Translations under genes and position numbers: made by a program
Shown: piece after piece, positions 50,295 to 59,545 of the stretch
Position numbering within the stretch: position 1 is the first letter of the stretch
Layout of the letters: each line of letters opens with the position of its first letter
The notes under the pieces: generated by a model
The model's input: only the letters and a program-made list of their open reading frames with translations
What the model was told of the DNA's origin: nothing
Database searches by the model: none
Origin: Rhodovulum visakhapatnamense
GTDB lineage: Bacteria > Pseudomonadota > Alphaproteobacteria > Rhodobacterales > Rhodobacteraceae
DNA length: 64,000 nt
Direction: 5' to 3'
NCBI RefSeq assembly: GCF_004365965.1
Contig: NZ_SOEB01000003.1
Location: forward strand, 211,951-275,950

Positions 50295-51089
50295 TCAGAA
50301 CCTCACTTCAGGGACATAGACGAGCTGAGCCACCAGAAGCATGAAGAGGGAAGCGCCCAGCAGACCGTCGAACCTGTCGAACAATCCGCCATGGCCGGGC
50401 AAGAGCGAGGAGCTGTCTTTCACGCCGACGCGGCGTTTTAGCGCGCTTTCGGCGGCGTCGCCCATCTGGCTGGCGAAAGACAGAAGCATGGAAATCCAGG
50501 GCAGATCCGGCCCCGCATTGGTGAAGGTCAGAAAGATCAGACCGATCAGCATCGCCGCGAACCAGCCGCCGAGGATGCCGGACCAGGTCTTCTTGGGGCT
50601 GACCTTCGGCCAGAACTTGGGTCCGCCGATGAAGCGGCCCGCGAAATAGCCCGCCACATCGGTCGCGATCACCACGAGGATCAGCCACACCAGCCAGACG
50701 ACGCCGTGATCGGCGCGGAAGGTCGCAAGCCCGTAGCCCGTGACCAGCATCGCCATGGCGAAGGCCAGATAAAGCCCGCGGTCGCGCGGCAACTGCCAGG
50801 CGCCGATCACACAGGGCACCAGCAAAAGCGGAAAGGCCGCATAGCCCGGCAGCACCGAGGCCACCAGCACCGCCGCCCCCGAGACCAGCGCCATCTGGAT
50901 CGGCAGCCGCCCGGCCGCGCCCGGCACCATCATCCGCGTCAGTTCCCAGACCATCGTGCCCGAGACCAGCGCGGCGAGCCCGGTGAACCAGACCCCGCCC
51001 AGCCAGACCGCCAGAATCCCGACCGCCGCCATCACCACTGCCGACCCCAGACGGGGCAGCAGGTCTTCCCAGGACCCACCCGAAGACAT
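50295..51089 (-). CDS. cdsA: Phosphatidate cytidylyltransferase
   Basis: Makes CDP-diacylglycerol for all phospholipids. 264 aa, about seven or eight membrane helices. The signature SPKKTWSGILGGWFAAMLIGL and the C-terminal MGDAAESALKRRVGVKDSSSLLPGHGGLFDRFDGL match the family pattern. Its ATG shares one base with the uppS stop (TGATG). Confidence 0.94.
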   Translation of the reverse strand: MSSGGSWEDLLPRLGSAVVMAAVGILAVWLGGVWFTGLAALVSGTMVWELTRMMVPGAAGRLPIQMALVSGAAVLVASVLPGYAAFPLLLVPCVIGAWQLPRDRGLYLAFAMAMLVTGYGLATFRADHGVVWLVWLILVVIATDVAGYFAGRFIGGPKFWPKVSPKKTWSGILGGWFAAMLIGLIFLTFTNAGPDLPWISMLLSFASQMGDAAESALKRRVGVKDSSSLLPGHGGLFDRFDGLLGASLFMLLVAQLVYVPEVRF

Positions 51090-51814
51090 CAGCTCAGCAC
51101 CGCTCCATAGCGCCGCTCGCGCGCGCTGTAATTCCCGACGATCTCGGCGAAATGGGCCGCCGTGAAATCGGGCCAGAGCACGGGCGTGAATTCATATTCC
51201 GCATAGGCCGACTGCCACAGCAGAAAGTTCGAGATCCGCGCCTCGCCGGAGGTGCGGATCACCAGATCGGGGTCGGGCAGCAGGCAGGTGTCAAGGAAAT
51301 GGGCCAGCGTTTCCGCATCCACGTCCTCGGGGTCGAGCCGCCCGGCCGCCACCTCGCGCGCCAGCCGCTTGGTGGCGCGGGCCACCTCGTCGCGGCCGCC
51401 ATAATTGATGGCGACCGTCAGGTTCACCAGATCGTTGCCGCTGGTGATCTCTTCCAGCGCGTGCATCATGCCGACGAGCTTGGGGTCGAGCCGGTCGCGG
51501 TCGCCGATGAACCGCACCCGCACGCCCTTGTCCAGAAGTGCGGTCGCCTCTTTCTGGATATAGCGCCGGAACAGCGTCATCAGCCCGGCCACCTCGACCT
51601 GGGTCCGGCGCCAGTTCTCGGTCGAGAAGGCGAAGATCGTCAGGTAGCGGATGCCGAGATCGGGGCAGGCCTCGACGATCTCGCGCACCCGGCGCGCCCC
51701 GGCCTGATGGCCGAAGAGACGCGGCCGGCCGCGCATCTGGGCCCAACGGCCATTGCCGTCCATGATGACGGCGACATGGGCGGGCCCGCTCTGGTTGCTG
51801 TCCTTCGCGGCCAC
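51089..51814 (-). CDS. uppS: Undecaprenyl diphosphate synthase
   Basis: A cis-prenyltransferase making the C55 carrier lipid. 241 aa. Active-site P-loop HVAVIMDGNGRWAQMRGRPRLFGHQAGA at the N-terminus with the catalytic Asp in MDGNGRW, and C-terminal DLVIRTSGEARISNFLLWQSAYAEYEFTPVLWPDF. Coupled to cdsA. Confidence 0.95.
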   Translation of the reverse strand: MAAKDSNQSGPAHVAVIMDGNGRWAQMRGRPRLFGHQAGARRVREIVEACPDLGIRYLTIFAFSTENWRRTQVEVAGLMTLFRRYIQKEATALLDKGVRVRFIGDRDRLDPKLVGMMHALEEITSGNDLVNLTVAINYGGRDEVARATKRLAREVAAGRLDPEDVDAETLAHFLDTCLLPDPDLVIRTSGEARISNFLLWQSAYAEYEFTPVLWPDFTAAHFAEIVGNYSARERRYGAVLS

Positions 51815-51850
51815 GCCGCCCCCTTTCCGCCCCTGCGGGACCGATTGCAG

Positions 51851-52417
51851 TCAGACCTGCATGATCTCCTGCTGCTTGGTCTCGAGCGCCTTGTCGACTA
51901 GGGCGATATACCTGTCGGTCAGGGACTGGATCTCGTCATGCCAGATCTTGTTGTCATCCTCGCCCATGCCGGCCGCCTTGGCCTTCTTGAGCTGCTCCAT
52001 GCCGTCGCGGCGCACGTTGCGCACGGCCACGCGGGCCTGTTCGGCATATTGGGCCGCGACCTTGGTCAGCTCGCGGCGGCGCTCTTCGTTCAGCTCGGGG
52101 ATCGGCAGCATGATGATGGTGCCGTTGGTCTGCGGATTGATCCCGAGACCCGATTCCATGATCGCCTTCTCGACCTTGTTCACCATCGACTTGTCCCAGA
52201 CATTGATGGTGACCATGCGCGGCTCGGGCACGTTGACCGTGCCCACCTGGTTGATCGGGGTCGGCGTGCCATAGGCCTCGACCGTGACGGGGTCGAGCAT
52301 GCTGGCCGAGGCGCGCCCTGTCCGGAGCGAGGAAAACTCGTGCTTGAGCGACGCCATCGCGCCGTCCATCCGGCGGGTCAGGTCGTCAAGGTCGATATCC
52401 AGCTCGTCTTCCGCCAT
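51851..52417 (-). CDS. frr: Ribosome recycling factor
   Basis: Splits post-termination ribosomes with EF-G. 188 aa, normal length. [59 protein letters not shown] and [33 protein letters not shown] are family hallmarks. It lies 51 bases after pyrH. Confidence 0.97.
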   Translation of the reverse strand: MAEDELDIDLDDLTRRMDGAMASLKHEFSSLRTGRASASMLDPVTVEAYGTPTPINQVGTVNVPEPRMVTINVWDKSMVNKVEKAIMESGLGINPQTNGTIIMLPIPELNEERRRELTKVAAQYAEQARVAVRNVRRDGMEQLKKAKAAGMGEDDNKIWHDEIQSLTDRYIALVDKALETKQQEIMQV

Positions 52418-52468
52418 GGTCTTTCTTCCCGTTGCCTCGTGGTGTCGCGTGTTTTGGTTGCTATACCG

Positions 52469-53206
52469 CTATCCGTGCACGATTGTATAGGTGCCTTGCC
52501 CGGCAAGGATGCCGCGGAACCCGCCCGGCTCGTCCAGGCTGAAGACGATGATCGGCAGGTCGTTGTCGCGCGCCAGAGCGATCGCCGAGGCATCCATCAC
52601 CTTGAGATTCTTCACCAGGCAGTCGTCATAGGTGATCTCGTCATAGCGCACGGCATCGTCATGCTTGACCGGGTCCTTGTCATAGACCCCGTCGACCTTG
52701 GTGCCCTTGAAGATCGCCTCGCAGGCCATTTCGTTGGCGCGCAGCGTCGCGGCGGTATCGGTGGTGAAATAGGGGTTCCCGGTGCCCGCCGCGAAGATGA
52801 TGACGCGCTTCTTTTCCAGGTGCCGCACGGCGCGGCGGCGGATATAGGGCTCGGCCACCTCGTCCATGCGGATCGCGGTAATGACCCGGCAGAAGACGCC
52901 AAGGCCCTCGAGCGCGGATTGCATCGCCAGCGCGTTCATCACGGTCGCCAGCATGCCCATATAGTCGGCGGTCGTGCGCTCCATCCCCTGGGCCGAGCCC
53001 TGCAGCCCGCGGAAGATGTTGCCGCCGCCGATCACCATGCAGATCTCGACGCCCAGATCGCGCACCGCCTTGACCTCGCGCGCGATGCGCTCGACCGTCG
53101 GCGGGTGCAGGCCGAAGCCCTGATCGCCCATCAGCGCTTCGCCCGAGATTTTCAGAAGCACGCGGTTATAGGCCGGCTTCGGTTGATCGGCGCTGCCGTC
53201 GCTCAT
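52469..53206 (-). CDS. pyrH: UMP kinase
   Basis: Phosphorylates UMP to UDP. 245 aa from ATG 53206. [53 protein letters not shown] and the C-terminal [24 protein letters not shown]. It heads the minus-strand envelope cluster and diverges from miaA; the usual rpsB-tsf upstream neighbours are not here. Confidence 0.96.
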   Translation of the reverse strand: MSDGSADQPKPAYNRVLLKISGEALMGDQGFGLHPPTVERIAREVKAVRDLGVEICMVIGGGNIFRGLQGSAQGMERTTADYMGMLATVMNALAMQSALEGLGVFCRVITAIRMDEVAEPYIRRRAVRHLEKKRVIIFAAGTGNPYFTTDTAATLRANEMACEAIFKGTKVDGVYDKDPVKHDDAVRYDEITYDDCLVKNLKVMDASAIALARDNDLPIIVFSLDEPGGFRGILAGQGTYTIVHG

Positions 53207-53248
53207 ATGGTCTGCCTCTGTTTTCAGGAATGTCAGTCGGGCGGCACA

Positions 53249-54172
53249 ATGTCGGAAAAGCAGGTCGGGTTCAACGCCCATCGGACCGGAACCGGGGCGG
53301 CGGGGCTGCCGGATCTCGACCCCGACCGGCCGGTTCTGATCGCGGGGCCGACCGCCAGCGGCAAGTCGGCGCTGGCGCTGGCCATCGCCGAGGCCCAGGG
53401 CGGCGTCATCGTCAATGCCGATGCGTTGCAGGTCTTCGAAGGCTGGCGGGTGCTGACCGCCCGCCCCACGCCCGATGAAGAGGCGCGCGTTTCGCATGCG
53501 CTTTACGGACATGTGCCTTTCGCGGCGGACTATTCCGTCGGCCACTGGCTGCGCGATGTGGCGCCCCTGCTGGAAGGCCCGCAGCGGCCCATCGTCGTCG
53601 GCGGCACCGGGCTTTACTTCACCGCGCTGACCGAGGGGTTGGCCGAGATCCCGGCGACCCCGCCCGAGATCCGCGCCGAGGCCGACCGGCGTCTGGCCGC
53701 CGAGGGGGTCGAGGCGCTGCTGGCCGGGCTCGATCCCGCCACGCTCGACCGGATCGACCGGCGCAATCCGGCCCGGGTCCAGCGCGCCTGGGAGGTGCAG
53801 CGCGCCACCGGCCGCGGACTTGCCGCCTGGCAGGACGAGACCCCGCCCCCGCTGCTGCCACTGGGCGCCACGCAGCCTCTGGTGATCGAGGCCGGGCGCG
53901 ACTGGCTGAACGCCCGGATCGACGCGCGCTTCGAGCGGATGATCGCGGAAGGCGCGCTGGACGAGGTGCGGGCCAACCTGCCCCGCTGGGATGCGGGCCT
54001 CCTGTCGGCCAAGGCCATCGGCGCCCCCGATCTGGTGGCGCATCTGCGGGGCGAGATGCCGCTTGCCGGGGCCGTGGCGGCCGCCAAGACCGCCTCGCGC
54101 CAATATGCCAAGCGCCAGCGGACGTGGTTCCGGTCGCGACTGGGGCACTGGCCGCGCTGGCCCGCTGGCTGA
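53249..54172 (+). CDS. miaA: tRNA dimethylallyltransferase
   Basis: Adds dimethylallyl to A37 of UNN-reading tRNAs. 307 aa from ATG 53249. P-loop [41 protein letters not shown] (usual DSMQVY replaced by DALQVF), [10 protein letters not shown] and the C-terminal [18 protein letters not shown]. Separated by 42 bases from divergent pyrH. Confidence 0.94.
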   Translation: MSEKQVGFNAHRTGTGAAGLPDLDPDRPVLIAGPTASGKSALALAIAEAQGGVIVNADALQVFEGWRVLTARPTPDEEARVSHALYGHVPFAADYSVGHWLRDVAPLLEGPQRPIVVGGTGLYFTALTEGLAEIPATPPEIRAEADRRLAAEGVEALLAGLDPATLDRIDRRNPARVQRAWEVQRATGRGLAAWQDETPPPLLPLGATQPLVIEAGRDWLNARIDARFERMIAEGALDEVRANLPRWDAGLLSAKAIGAPDLVAHLRGEMPLAGAVAAAKTASRQYAKRQRTWFRSRLGHWPRWPAG

Positions 54173-54319
54173 GCCGGGGACAAGACGCGCGGCAGCCGCG
54201 CCACAGGGCAGCAGGCTTCACTTTTGCAGCCCCAGCGGCGCTTTACCCAAGGTCCGAATCGTCCCAGGGTTCTCGAGTTCGAACCTCCATGACCCGACGC
54301 CTGCCCGGGGTTTTCCTGA

Positions 54320-55108
54320 ATGTCGCTTTTTTCCGAACTTCGCCTGGTTCCGTTCTCGCGTCTGACCAATGGAAGCCGGTGGCGGGTGGAAGCGATGCGC
54401 AGCTACTCGGCCCCGCAGCTCTTGTGGATCACCAAGGGCCAGGGCCGGATCACCGTGGGCGGCGTCACGCGCGGCTATGGCGCGCATAACGCGGTCTTCA
54501 TCCCGGCGCACACCATGCACGGCTTCGAGATGACGACCCAGGTCTACGGCACAGCCATCGTGTTCTCGGGGATGCCGGACATGGACCTTCCGGACGGGCC
54601 GCATCATCTGCGCATCCGCGACGGGGCGGTGCAGGCCGAGCTGACGATCCTGGTCGAAAGCCTGCAACGTGAGATTGACGGCCGACGCCCCGAAGCCAAG
54701 CGCGCGATCCGCCATCTGGCCGGGCTGGTCTCGGTCTGGCTCGACCGCCAGATCTTGCTGGAGGAAGACGGACCCCGCCGCCCGGATTCGGCCCGCCGCC
54801 TGGCCTCGGGCTTTGCCGCGCTGGTCGAAAAGGACTTCCGCTCGGCCAAGTCGGTGTCGGATTACGCAGCCGAGCTGGGGGTCACGCCGACCCACCTGAC
54901 CAGGGTCTGCAACCGCACCTGCGGGCGCACCGCCTCGGACCTGCTGGCCGAACGCAAGATCAGCGAGGCGCAGCGGCTGCTGGCCGATACCCGCGCCCCG
55001 ATCAAGGAAATCGCCTCGGCCCTGGGCTATGCCTCGCCCGCCTATTTCACCCGCGCCTTCCAGGCCCGCGCCGGCGCCTCGCCCACCACCTTCCGGAAGG
55101 GCCACTAG
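54320..55108 (+). CDS. AraC-family transcriptional regulator
   Basis: 262 aa: an N-terminal cupin-like sensing domain (about 20-90, LLWITKGQGRITVGGVTRGYGAHNAVFIPAHTMHGFE) and C-terminal double helix-turn-helix (about 165-260, SVSDYAAELGVTPTHLTRVCNRTCGRTASDLLAERKISEAQRLLADT and IKEIASALGYASPAYFTRAFQARAGASPTTFR). It precedes the ABC transporter genes on the same strand and is their likely regulator. Confidence 0.9.
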   Translation: MSLFSELRLVPFSRLTNGSRWRVEAMRSYSAPQLLWITKGQGRITVGGVTRGYGAHNAVFIPAHTMHGFEMTTQVYGTAIVFSGMPDMDLPDGPHHLRIRDGAVQAELTILVESLQREIDGRRPEAKRAIRHLAGLVSVWLDRQILLEEDGPRRPDSARRLASGFAALVEKDFRSAKSVSDYAAELGVTPTHLTRVCNRTCGRTASDLLAERKISEAQRLLADTRAPIKEIASALGYASPAYFTRAFQARAGASPTTFRKGH

Positions 55109-55295
55109 GCGAGGGCGGCGGCTGCGTCGGCCCATACGGCGACCGGGCCAAGGGTTGCATCGCGAAGGGATGTCGTCTTTCCTGCAAGAAGCGATCGCGA
55201 CACGCCCCGCCGGGACAGGCCCCGGCAGGACGCAGGAAAAGCCGGGACCGGCGCCGCACGACCGGCCCGAAGCCACTGACAGGGAGATCCGAGCC

Positions 55296-56960
55296 ATGAC
55301 CACGCCTTCCAGCCGCGCCGACACCCGGTCCGACCGGACCCACCCGGCCGCGCGGATGTATGCCCGCGAGCATCGGGCGGGTCTGATGGACCGGCGCGAG
55401 TTTCTGGGCCGGGCGACGGCTCTGGGCCTGACATCGGCCGCCGCCTATGCGCTGATCGGCCAGCCCGAACCCGCCCGCGCCCAGACCGTGCCCCAGCGGG
55501 GCGGCACGCTGAGGATCCAGATGGATTGCCGCGAACTGGCCGACCCGCGCACCTATGACTGGTCGGAAAAGGCCAATGAAACCCGTGGCATCATCGAATA
55601 CCTGGCCGAACTCAGGCGCGACGGGACGCTGCGCCCGATGCTGCTGGAACGCTGGCAGGCCAATGAGGACGCGACCGAATACACCCTGCACATCCGCCCC
55701 GGCGTGACCTGGAACACCGGCGAGCCCTTCACCGCGAAGGATGTTGCCGCGAACCTCGACGGCTGGTGCGACACCTCGGTCGAGGGCAATTCCATGCCCT
55801 CCCGGATGGCCGCGATGGTCGAGGATGGCAAGGCGGCCGAAGGCGCCATCGAGATCGTCGACGACCTGACCGTCCGGCTGCACCTCTTGCGGCCCGACGG
55901 CACGCTGATGTTCGGCATGGCCGACTATCCGGCGGCGGTGATGCATCGCGACAAGATCGGCACCTCGGTCGCCGATCACGGCATCGGCACCGGCGCCTAC
56001 ATGTTCGAGGAGTTCAAGGTCGGCGAGCGCATCGTGCTGGTCCGCAATCCCGACCATGCCTATTGGGGCGACGGCGCCTGGCTCGACCGGATCGAGTTTC
56101 TCGACTACGGCACCGACCCCTCGGCCTGGCTGGCCGGGGCCGATGCCGACGAGTTCGACGTGACCCACGAGACGGTGTCGGATTTCATCGACATCTTTTC
56201 CGCGCTCGGCTGGGTCGAAAGCTCGGTCGGCACGTCTTCGACCGTGGTGATCCGCCCCAACCAGGAGGCCGAGGTCGACGGCGTGCGCCCCTATGCGGAC
56301 GTGCGCGTGCGCCGGGCGCTGGCGCTGGCCATCGACAATTCGGTGCCGCTGGAGCTGGGCATTTCGGGCCGCGGCCGGGAATCGCGCAACAACTTCCACG
56401 TCGCGCCGGACGTGCACCCCGACTATGCCGAGATCGAGGCGCATCGGCAGGACATCCCCGAGGCGCTCCGGCTGATGGAAGAGGCCGGGATGATGGACTA
56501 CGAGCACGAGCTGGTGTCGATCGACGACGATTATCGCAAGAACACCACCGACGCGGTGGCGGCCCAGCTGCGCGACGCGGGCTTCAAGGTGCGCCGGACG
56601 GTTCTGCCGGGGTCCACCTTCTGGAACGACTGGACCAAGTACCCGTTCTCCTCGACCAACTGGGCGCATCGCGAAACCGGCATCCAGCTGCTGAACCTCG
56701 CCTATCGCTCGACCGCCGCCTGGAACGAATGCGGCTTTCGCAACGTCGAGTTCGACGCGCTCCTGGATCAGGCGACCGCCATCGCCGACGATACCGAGCG
56801 GCGCGCGGTGATGGCCAGGCTGGAACGGATCATGGTCGACGAGGGCGTCGCCATCATCCCCTATTTCCGCGCGCTGTACCGCCATGCCAAGCCGGGCGTG
56901 CTGAATATCGAGATGCACCCGAAATACGAAATCAACGTCCACCATCTGGGCTGGGCCTGA
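55296..56960 (+). CDS. ABC transporter solute-binding protein, peptide/nickel family, Tat signal
   Basis: 554 aa from ATG 55296 with GGGAG upstream. The N-terminal extension of about 30 residues is followed by a twin-arginine signal DRREFLGRATALGLTSAAAYALIG and AxA-like cleavage near ARAQT, so it is exported folded. The mature family-5 binding fold shows LLERWQANEDATEYTLHIRPGVTWNTGEPFTAKDVAANL, GTGAYMFEEF and VRVRRALALAIDNSVPLELG. The ligand is unknown; oligopeptide or a related solute. Confidence 0.9.
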   Translation: MTTPSSRADTRSDRTHPAARMYAREHRAGLMDRREFLGRATALGLTSAAAYALIGQPEPARAQTVPQRGGTLRIQMDCRELADPRTYDWSEKANETRGIIEYLAELRRDGTLRPMLLERWQANEDATEYTLHIRPGVTWNTGEPFTAKDVAANLDGWCDTSVEGNSMPSRMAAMVEDGKAAEGAIEIVDDLTVRLHLLRPDGTLMFGMADYPAAVMHRDKIGTSVADHGIGTGAYMFEEFKVGERIVLVRNPDHAYWGDGAWLDRIEFLDYGTDPSAWLAGADADEFDVTHETVSDFIDIFSALGWVESSVGTSSTVVIRPNQEAEVDGVRPYADVRVRRALALAIDNSVPLELGISGRGRESRNNFHVAPDVHPDYAEIEAHRQDIPEALRLMEEAGMMDYEHELVSIDDDYRKNTTDAVAAQLRDAGFKVRRTVLPGSTFWNDWTKYPFSSTNWAHRETGIQLLNLAYRSTAAWNECGFRNVEFDALLDQATAIADDTERRAVMARLERIMVDEGVAIIPYFRALYRHAKPGVLNIEMHPKYEINVHHLGWA

Positions 56961-57008
56961 TCCGGGCCGCGGGCCGGACAGGGCGGCAGGCGAAGGACGG
57001 GGGACGGC

Positions 57009-58064
57009 ATGGCCGGGTTCATCATCAGGCGGCTGGGGGTCATGGCGCTGACGGCGCTGTGCATGACCTTCATCGTGTTCCTGCTGACCAACCTGCAGCC
57101 GAACCTGGAAAAGCTGGCCAAGACCCAGGCGGGCGCGCGGATCACCGATGCCGAGGTCGCCAGCTGGATCGACCGGAACGGCTATGGCGCGCCGATGCTG
57201 ACGCGCTATGGCGAATGGCTGGGGGTGCTGCCCGCGCCCCTGGCCACCGACGCGGACGGGCGGGCGGTGGGCGGGCGCTGTCTGCGCGGCCATCCCGGGC
57301 TTGCCGCGGACGAGGTGCCGCGCTTTTGCGGCGTGTTGCAAGGCGACTGGGGCTATTCGACCAAGTTCCGCCGCCCGGTGACCGAGGTGATCGCCGAGCG
57401 GTTGCAGCGCACGGGTCTGCTGATGGCCTGGGCCTTCGCGACCATGGTGCCGCTGGCGCTGATCGTGGGCGTGCTGGCCGGGATGCGCGAGGGCTCGGCG
57501 CTCGACCGCGGGCTCTCGACGCTCTCGATCGCGACGACCTCGACGCCCGAATATGTCTCGGGCGTGATCTTCGTCGCGCTCTTCGCCTCGTCGATGGTCG
57601 GGCTGAAATGGTTTACGGGTTCGGCGAAATCGGCGGTCGAGGGGGCGACCTTCCAGAACTTCACCCTGCCTGTCGCGACCGTGGCGCTTTACGGGATGGG
57701 CTATATCGCACGGATGACGCGGGCCTCGATGGCCGAGGTGATGACCGCGCAATACATCCGCACCGCCCGGCTGAAGGGTCTGAGCTTTCGTGCCGTGGTG
57801 CTGCGCCATGCGTTGCGGAACGCGCTGATCGCGCCCTTCACGGTGATCATGCTGCAATTCCCCTGGCTCCTGACCGGGGTGGTGATCGTCGAGGCGCTGT
57901 TCGTCTATCCGGGATTCGGCGACGCGCTGGTGCAGGGCGCGCAGAACAACGACATCGACCTGCTGCTGGCGGTCTCGGTGGTGGCGGTGATCGTGGTGCT
58001 GGCGACGCAGCTGCTGTCCGATATCGGCTATGCGCTGCTGAACCCGCGGATCCGCGTCGCATGA
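57009..58064 (+). CDS. ABC transporter permease (DppB-like)
   Basis: 351 aa, six membrane helices. The N-terminal FIIRRLGVMALTALCMTFIVFLLTNLQP is typical. A periplasmic loop of about 110 residues contains CGVLQGDWGYSTKFRRPVTEVI. The EAA-type coupling motif region is YIRTARLKGLSFRAVVLRHALRNAL. It pairs with the next permease, 10 bases downstream. Confidence 0.9.
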   Translation: MAGFIIRRLGVMALTALCMTFIVFLLTNLQPNLEKLAKTQAGARITDAEVASWIDRNGYGAPMLTRYGEWLGVLPAPLATDADGRAVGGRCLRGHPGLAADEVPRFCGVLQGDWGYSTKFRRPVTEVIAERLQRTGLLMAWAFATMVPLALIVGVLAGMREGSALDRGLSTLSIATTSTPEYVSGVIFVALFASSMVGLKWFTGSAKSAVEGATFQNFTLPVATVALYGMGYIARMTRASMAEVMTAQYIRTARLKGLSFRAVVLRHALRNALIAPFTVIMLQFPWLLTGVVIVEALFVYPGFGDALVQGAQNNDIDLLLAVSVVAVIVVLATQLLSDIGYALLNPRIRVA

Positions 58065-58074
58065 GGGGGCCGGG

Positions 58075-59487
58075 ATGGAACGGCTGAGCTGGACCGGCGC
58101 GCTGGGTCCCTGGCTGGTCCCCGCGCTCGAGGCCGCGCTGGTCGCCCTGGCGCTGGCCGCGCTTGCCCATCCGCTGGCGCTGCTGGCCGGATACCGCCTG
58201 GGCCCGGGCCCCGAGGCGGCGCGGTCCGGCCCCGGCAGGGCCGCGCGGCTGACGGGCGGGCTCCTGCGCCTGTCGCTCTGGGCACTGGCGGCGGCGCTGG
58301 CGGCCTTCCTGATCGGCGGGCTGCTGGTGCCGCCAGAGGCGAAGGGCATCCTCGGGCGGATCGCGACCCGGCTCTGGCCGGTCTGGCTGTCGCTGGGGGC
58401 GAGCTTCGCGCTCGTCGCGCTTTTCCGCCGGCGGCTGGGGCTGCTCGGTCACCTGCTTGGCAACCCGGCTGGCGCCGTGGGCCTTGCGCTGGTGATGTTC
58501 TGGGTCTTTGCCGCGCTCTTCGCCGACCAGATCGCGCCCTTCGATCCTATCACCGACGTGATTGCGGGCATGAAGAACAAGCCCCCCGGCACGCCCCTGC
58601 CCGCCCCCGAAGGAACCTACGGCTACTATCTTCTTGGCGGCGACGCGCTTGCGCGCGACGTCTTCTCGCGCGCGGTGGCCGGGGCGCGGGTCGTTCTGGC
58701 CATCGCCCCCGCCGCAACCCTCTTCGCCTTCATGGTTGGGATCACGCTTGGGCTGCCCGCGGGCTATCTGGGCGGGCGGCTCGACTTGCTGCTGTCGTTT
58801 CTCGCCAACCTCGTGCTGGCCTTTCCGGTGATCCTACTGTTCTTTCTGCTGGTGACGCCCGAGATCGTGGCGATGGGCGTGCCGACCTACATGGCGGGGG
58901 CGCTTTTCCTCTTTCCGCTGATCTTCCTCACGATCCTCTGGAACTCGCGCTTCCGAACCCGCCCGCCCCTGCGCGCGGCCCTGATCGGGGCAACGCTGGT
59001 CCTTGGCGGCTGGCTCTATGCCGGGCTTGCCTGGAATGCCGATCCGTTCGGGGTCGTATCGATGCCTGCGGGTGTGCTGATCGTCTTCGTCTCGGTCGTC
59101 TTCGTCAACGCCCCGTCGGTCTTCCGGATCGTGCGCGGGCTGACGCTGGATATCCGCACCCGCGACTACGTGGCCGCGGCCCAGACACGCGGCGAAGGCC
59201 CGTGGTACATCATGCTGTGGGAGATCCTGCCCAATGCGCGGGGGCCACTGCTGGTGGATTTCTGCCTGCGCATCGGTTATACGACCATCCTGCTTGGAAC
59301 GCTCGGTTTCTTCGGCCTGGGCCTTGCGCCCGAAAGCCCCGACTGGGGCACTTCGATCAATGCCGGTCGCGGGCTTCTGCAATTCGTGCCGTTTCCGCCG
59401 CTGGTGCCGGCCGTCGCGATCATGAGCCTCGTGCTGGGGATGAACCTTCTGGCGGACGGTCTCCGCGAGGAAAGCCTCAGGGAATGA
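58075..59487 (+). CDS. ABC transporter permease (DppC-like) with long N-terminal extension
   Basis: 470 aa, over 150 residues longer than usual DppC. The first 130 or so residues hold extra hydrophobic segments (LVPALEAALVALALAALAHPLALLAGY; LSLWALAAALAAFLIGGLLVP; LWPVWLSLGASFALVALF) before the standard start (GNPAGAVGLALVMFWVFAALFADQIAPFDP). A second insertion with membrane segments lies near 270-340. The coupling loop is YVAAAQTRGEGPWYIMLWEILPNARGPL. The C-terminus ends with the typical NLLADGLREES. Confidence 0.87.
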   Translation: MERLSWTGALGPWLVPALEAALVALALAALAHPLALLAGYRLGPGPEAARSGPGRAARLTGGLLRLSLWALAAALAAFLIGGLLVPPEAKGILGRIATRLWPVWLSLGASFALVALFRRRLGLLGHLLGNPAGAVGLALVMFWVFAALFADQIAPFDPITDVIAGMKNKPPGTPLPAPEGTYGYYLLGGDALARDVFSRAVAGARVVLAIAPAATLFAFMVGITLGLPAGYLGGRLDLLLSFLANLVLAFPVILLFFLLVTPEIVAMGVPTYMAGALFLFPLIFLTILWNSRFRTRPPLRAALIGATLVLGGWLYAGLAWNADPFGVVSMPAGVLIVFVSVVFVNAPSVFRIVRGLTLDIRTRDYVAAAQTRGEGPWYIMLWEILPNARGPLLVDFCLRIGYTTILLGTLGFFGLGLAPESPDWGTSINAGRGLLQFVPFPPLVPAVAIMSLVLGMNLLADGLREESLRE

Positions 59488-59491
59488 CGCG

Positions 59492-59545
59492 ATGACGAAT
59501 TTTCGCAGAAAATTCGCGCCCCGCCCCGACGGGACCGCCCGATGA
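59492..59545 (+). CDS. 17-codon open frame between permease and ATPase genes
   Basis: ATG 59492 has AGGGA about 9 bases upstream. The frame encodes MTNFRRKFAPRPDGTAR and its TGA overlaps the ATPase ATG (ATGA). The first codons carry a perfect inverted repeat. It could be a coupling or leader peptide that delivers ribosomes to the ATPase gene; it could also be chance. Confidence 0.3.
   Translation: MTNFRRKFAPRPDGTAR
59496..59516. repeat. Inverted repeat with 9-bp arms
   Basis: CGAATTTTC (59496-59504), GCA, GAAAATTCG (59508-59516). It is AT-rich inside a GC-rich operon, 26 bases before the ATPase gene. It may be an mRNA processing or stability hairpin, or a dispersed intergenic repeat. Confidence 0.7.

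Noticed and set aside
55047..58349. A 1,100-codon open frame on the minus strand
   Set aside because: It is antisense to the binding-protein and permease genes, which have clear families and ribosome sites.
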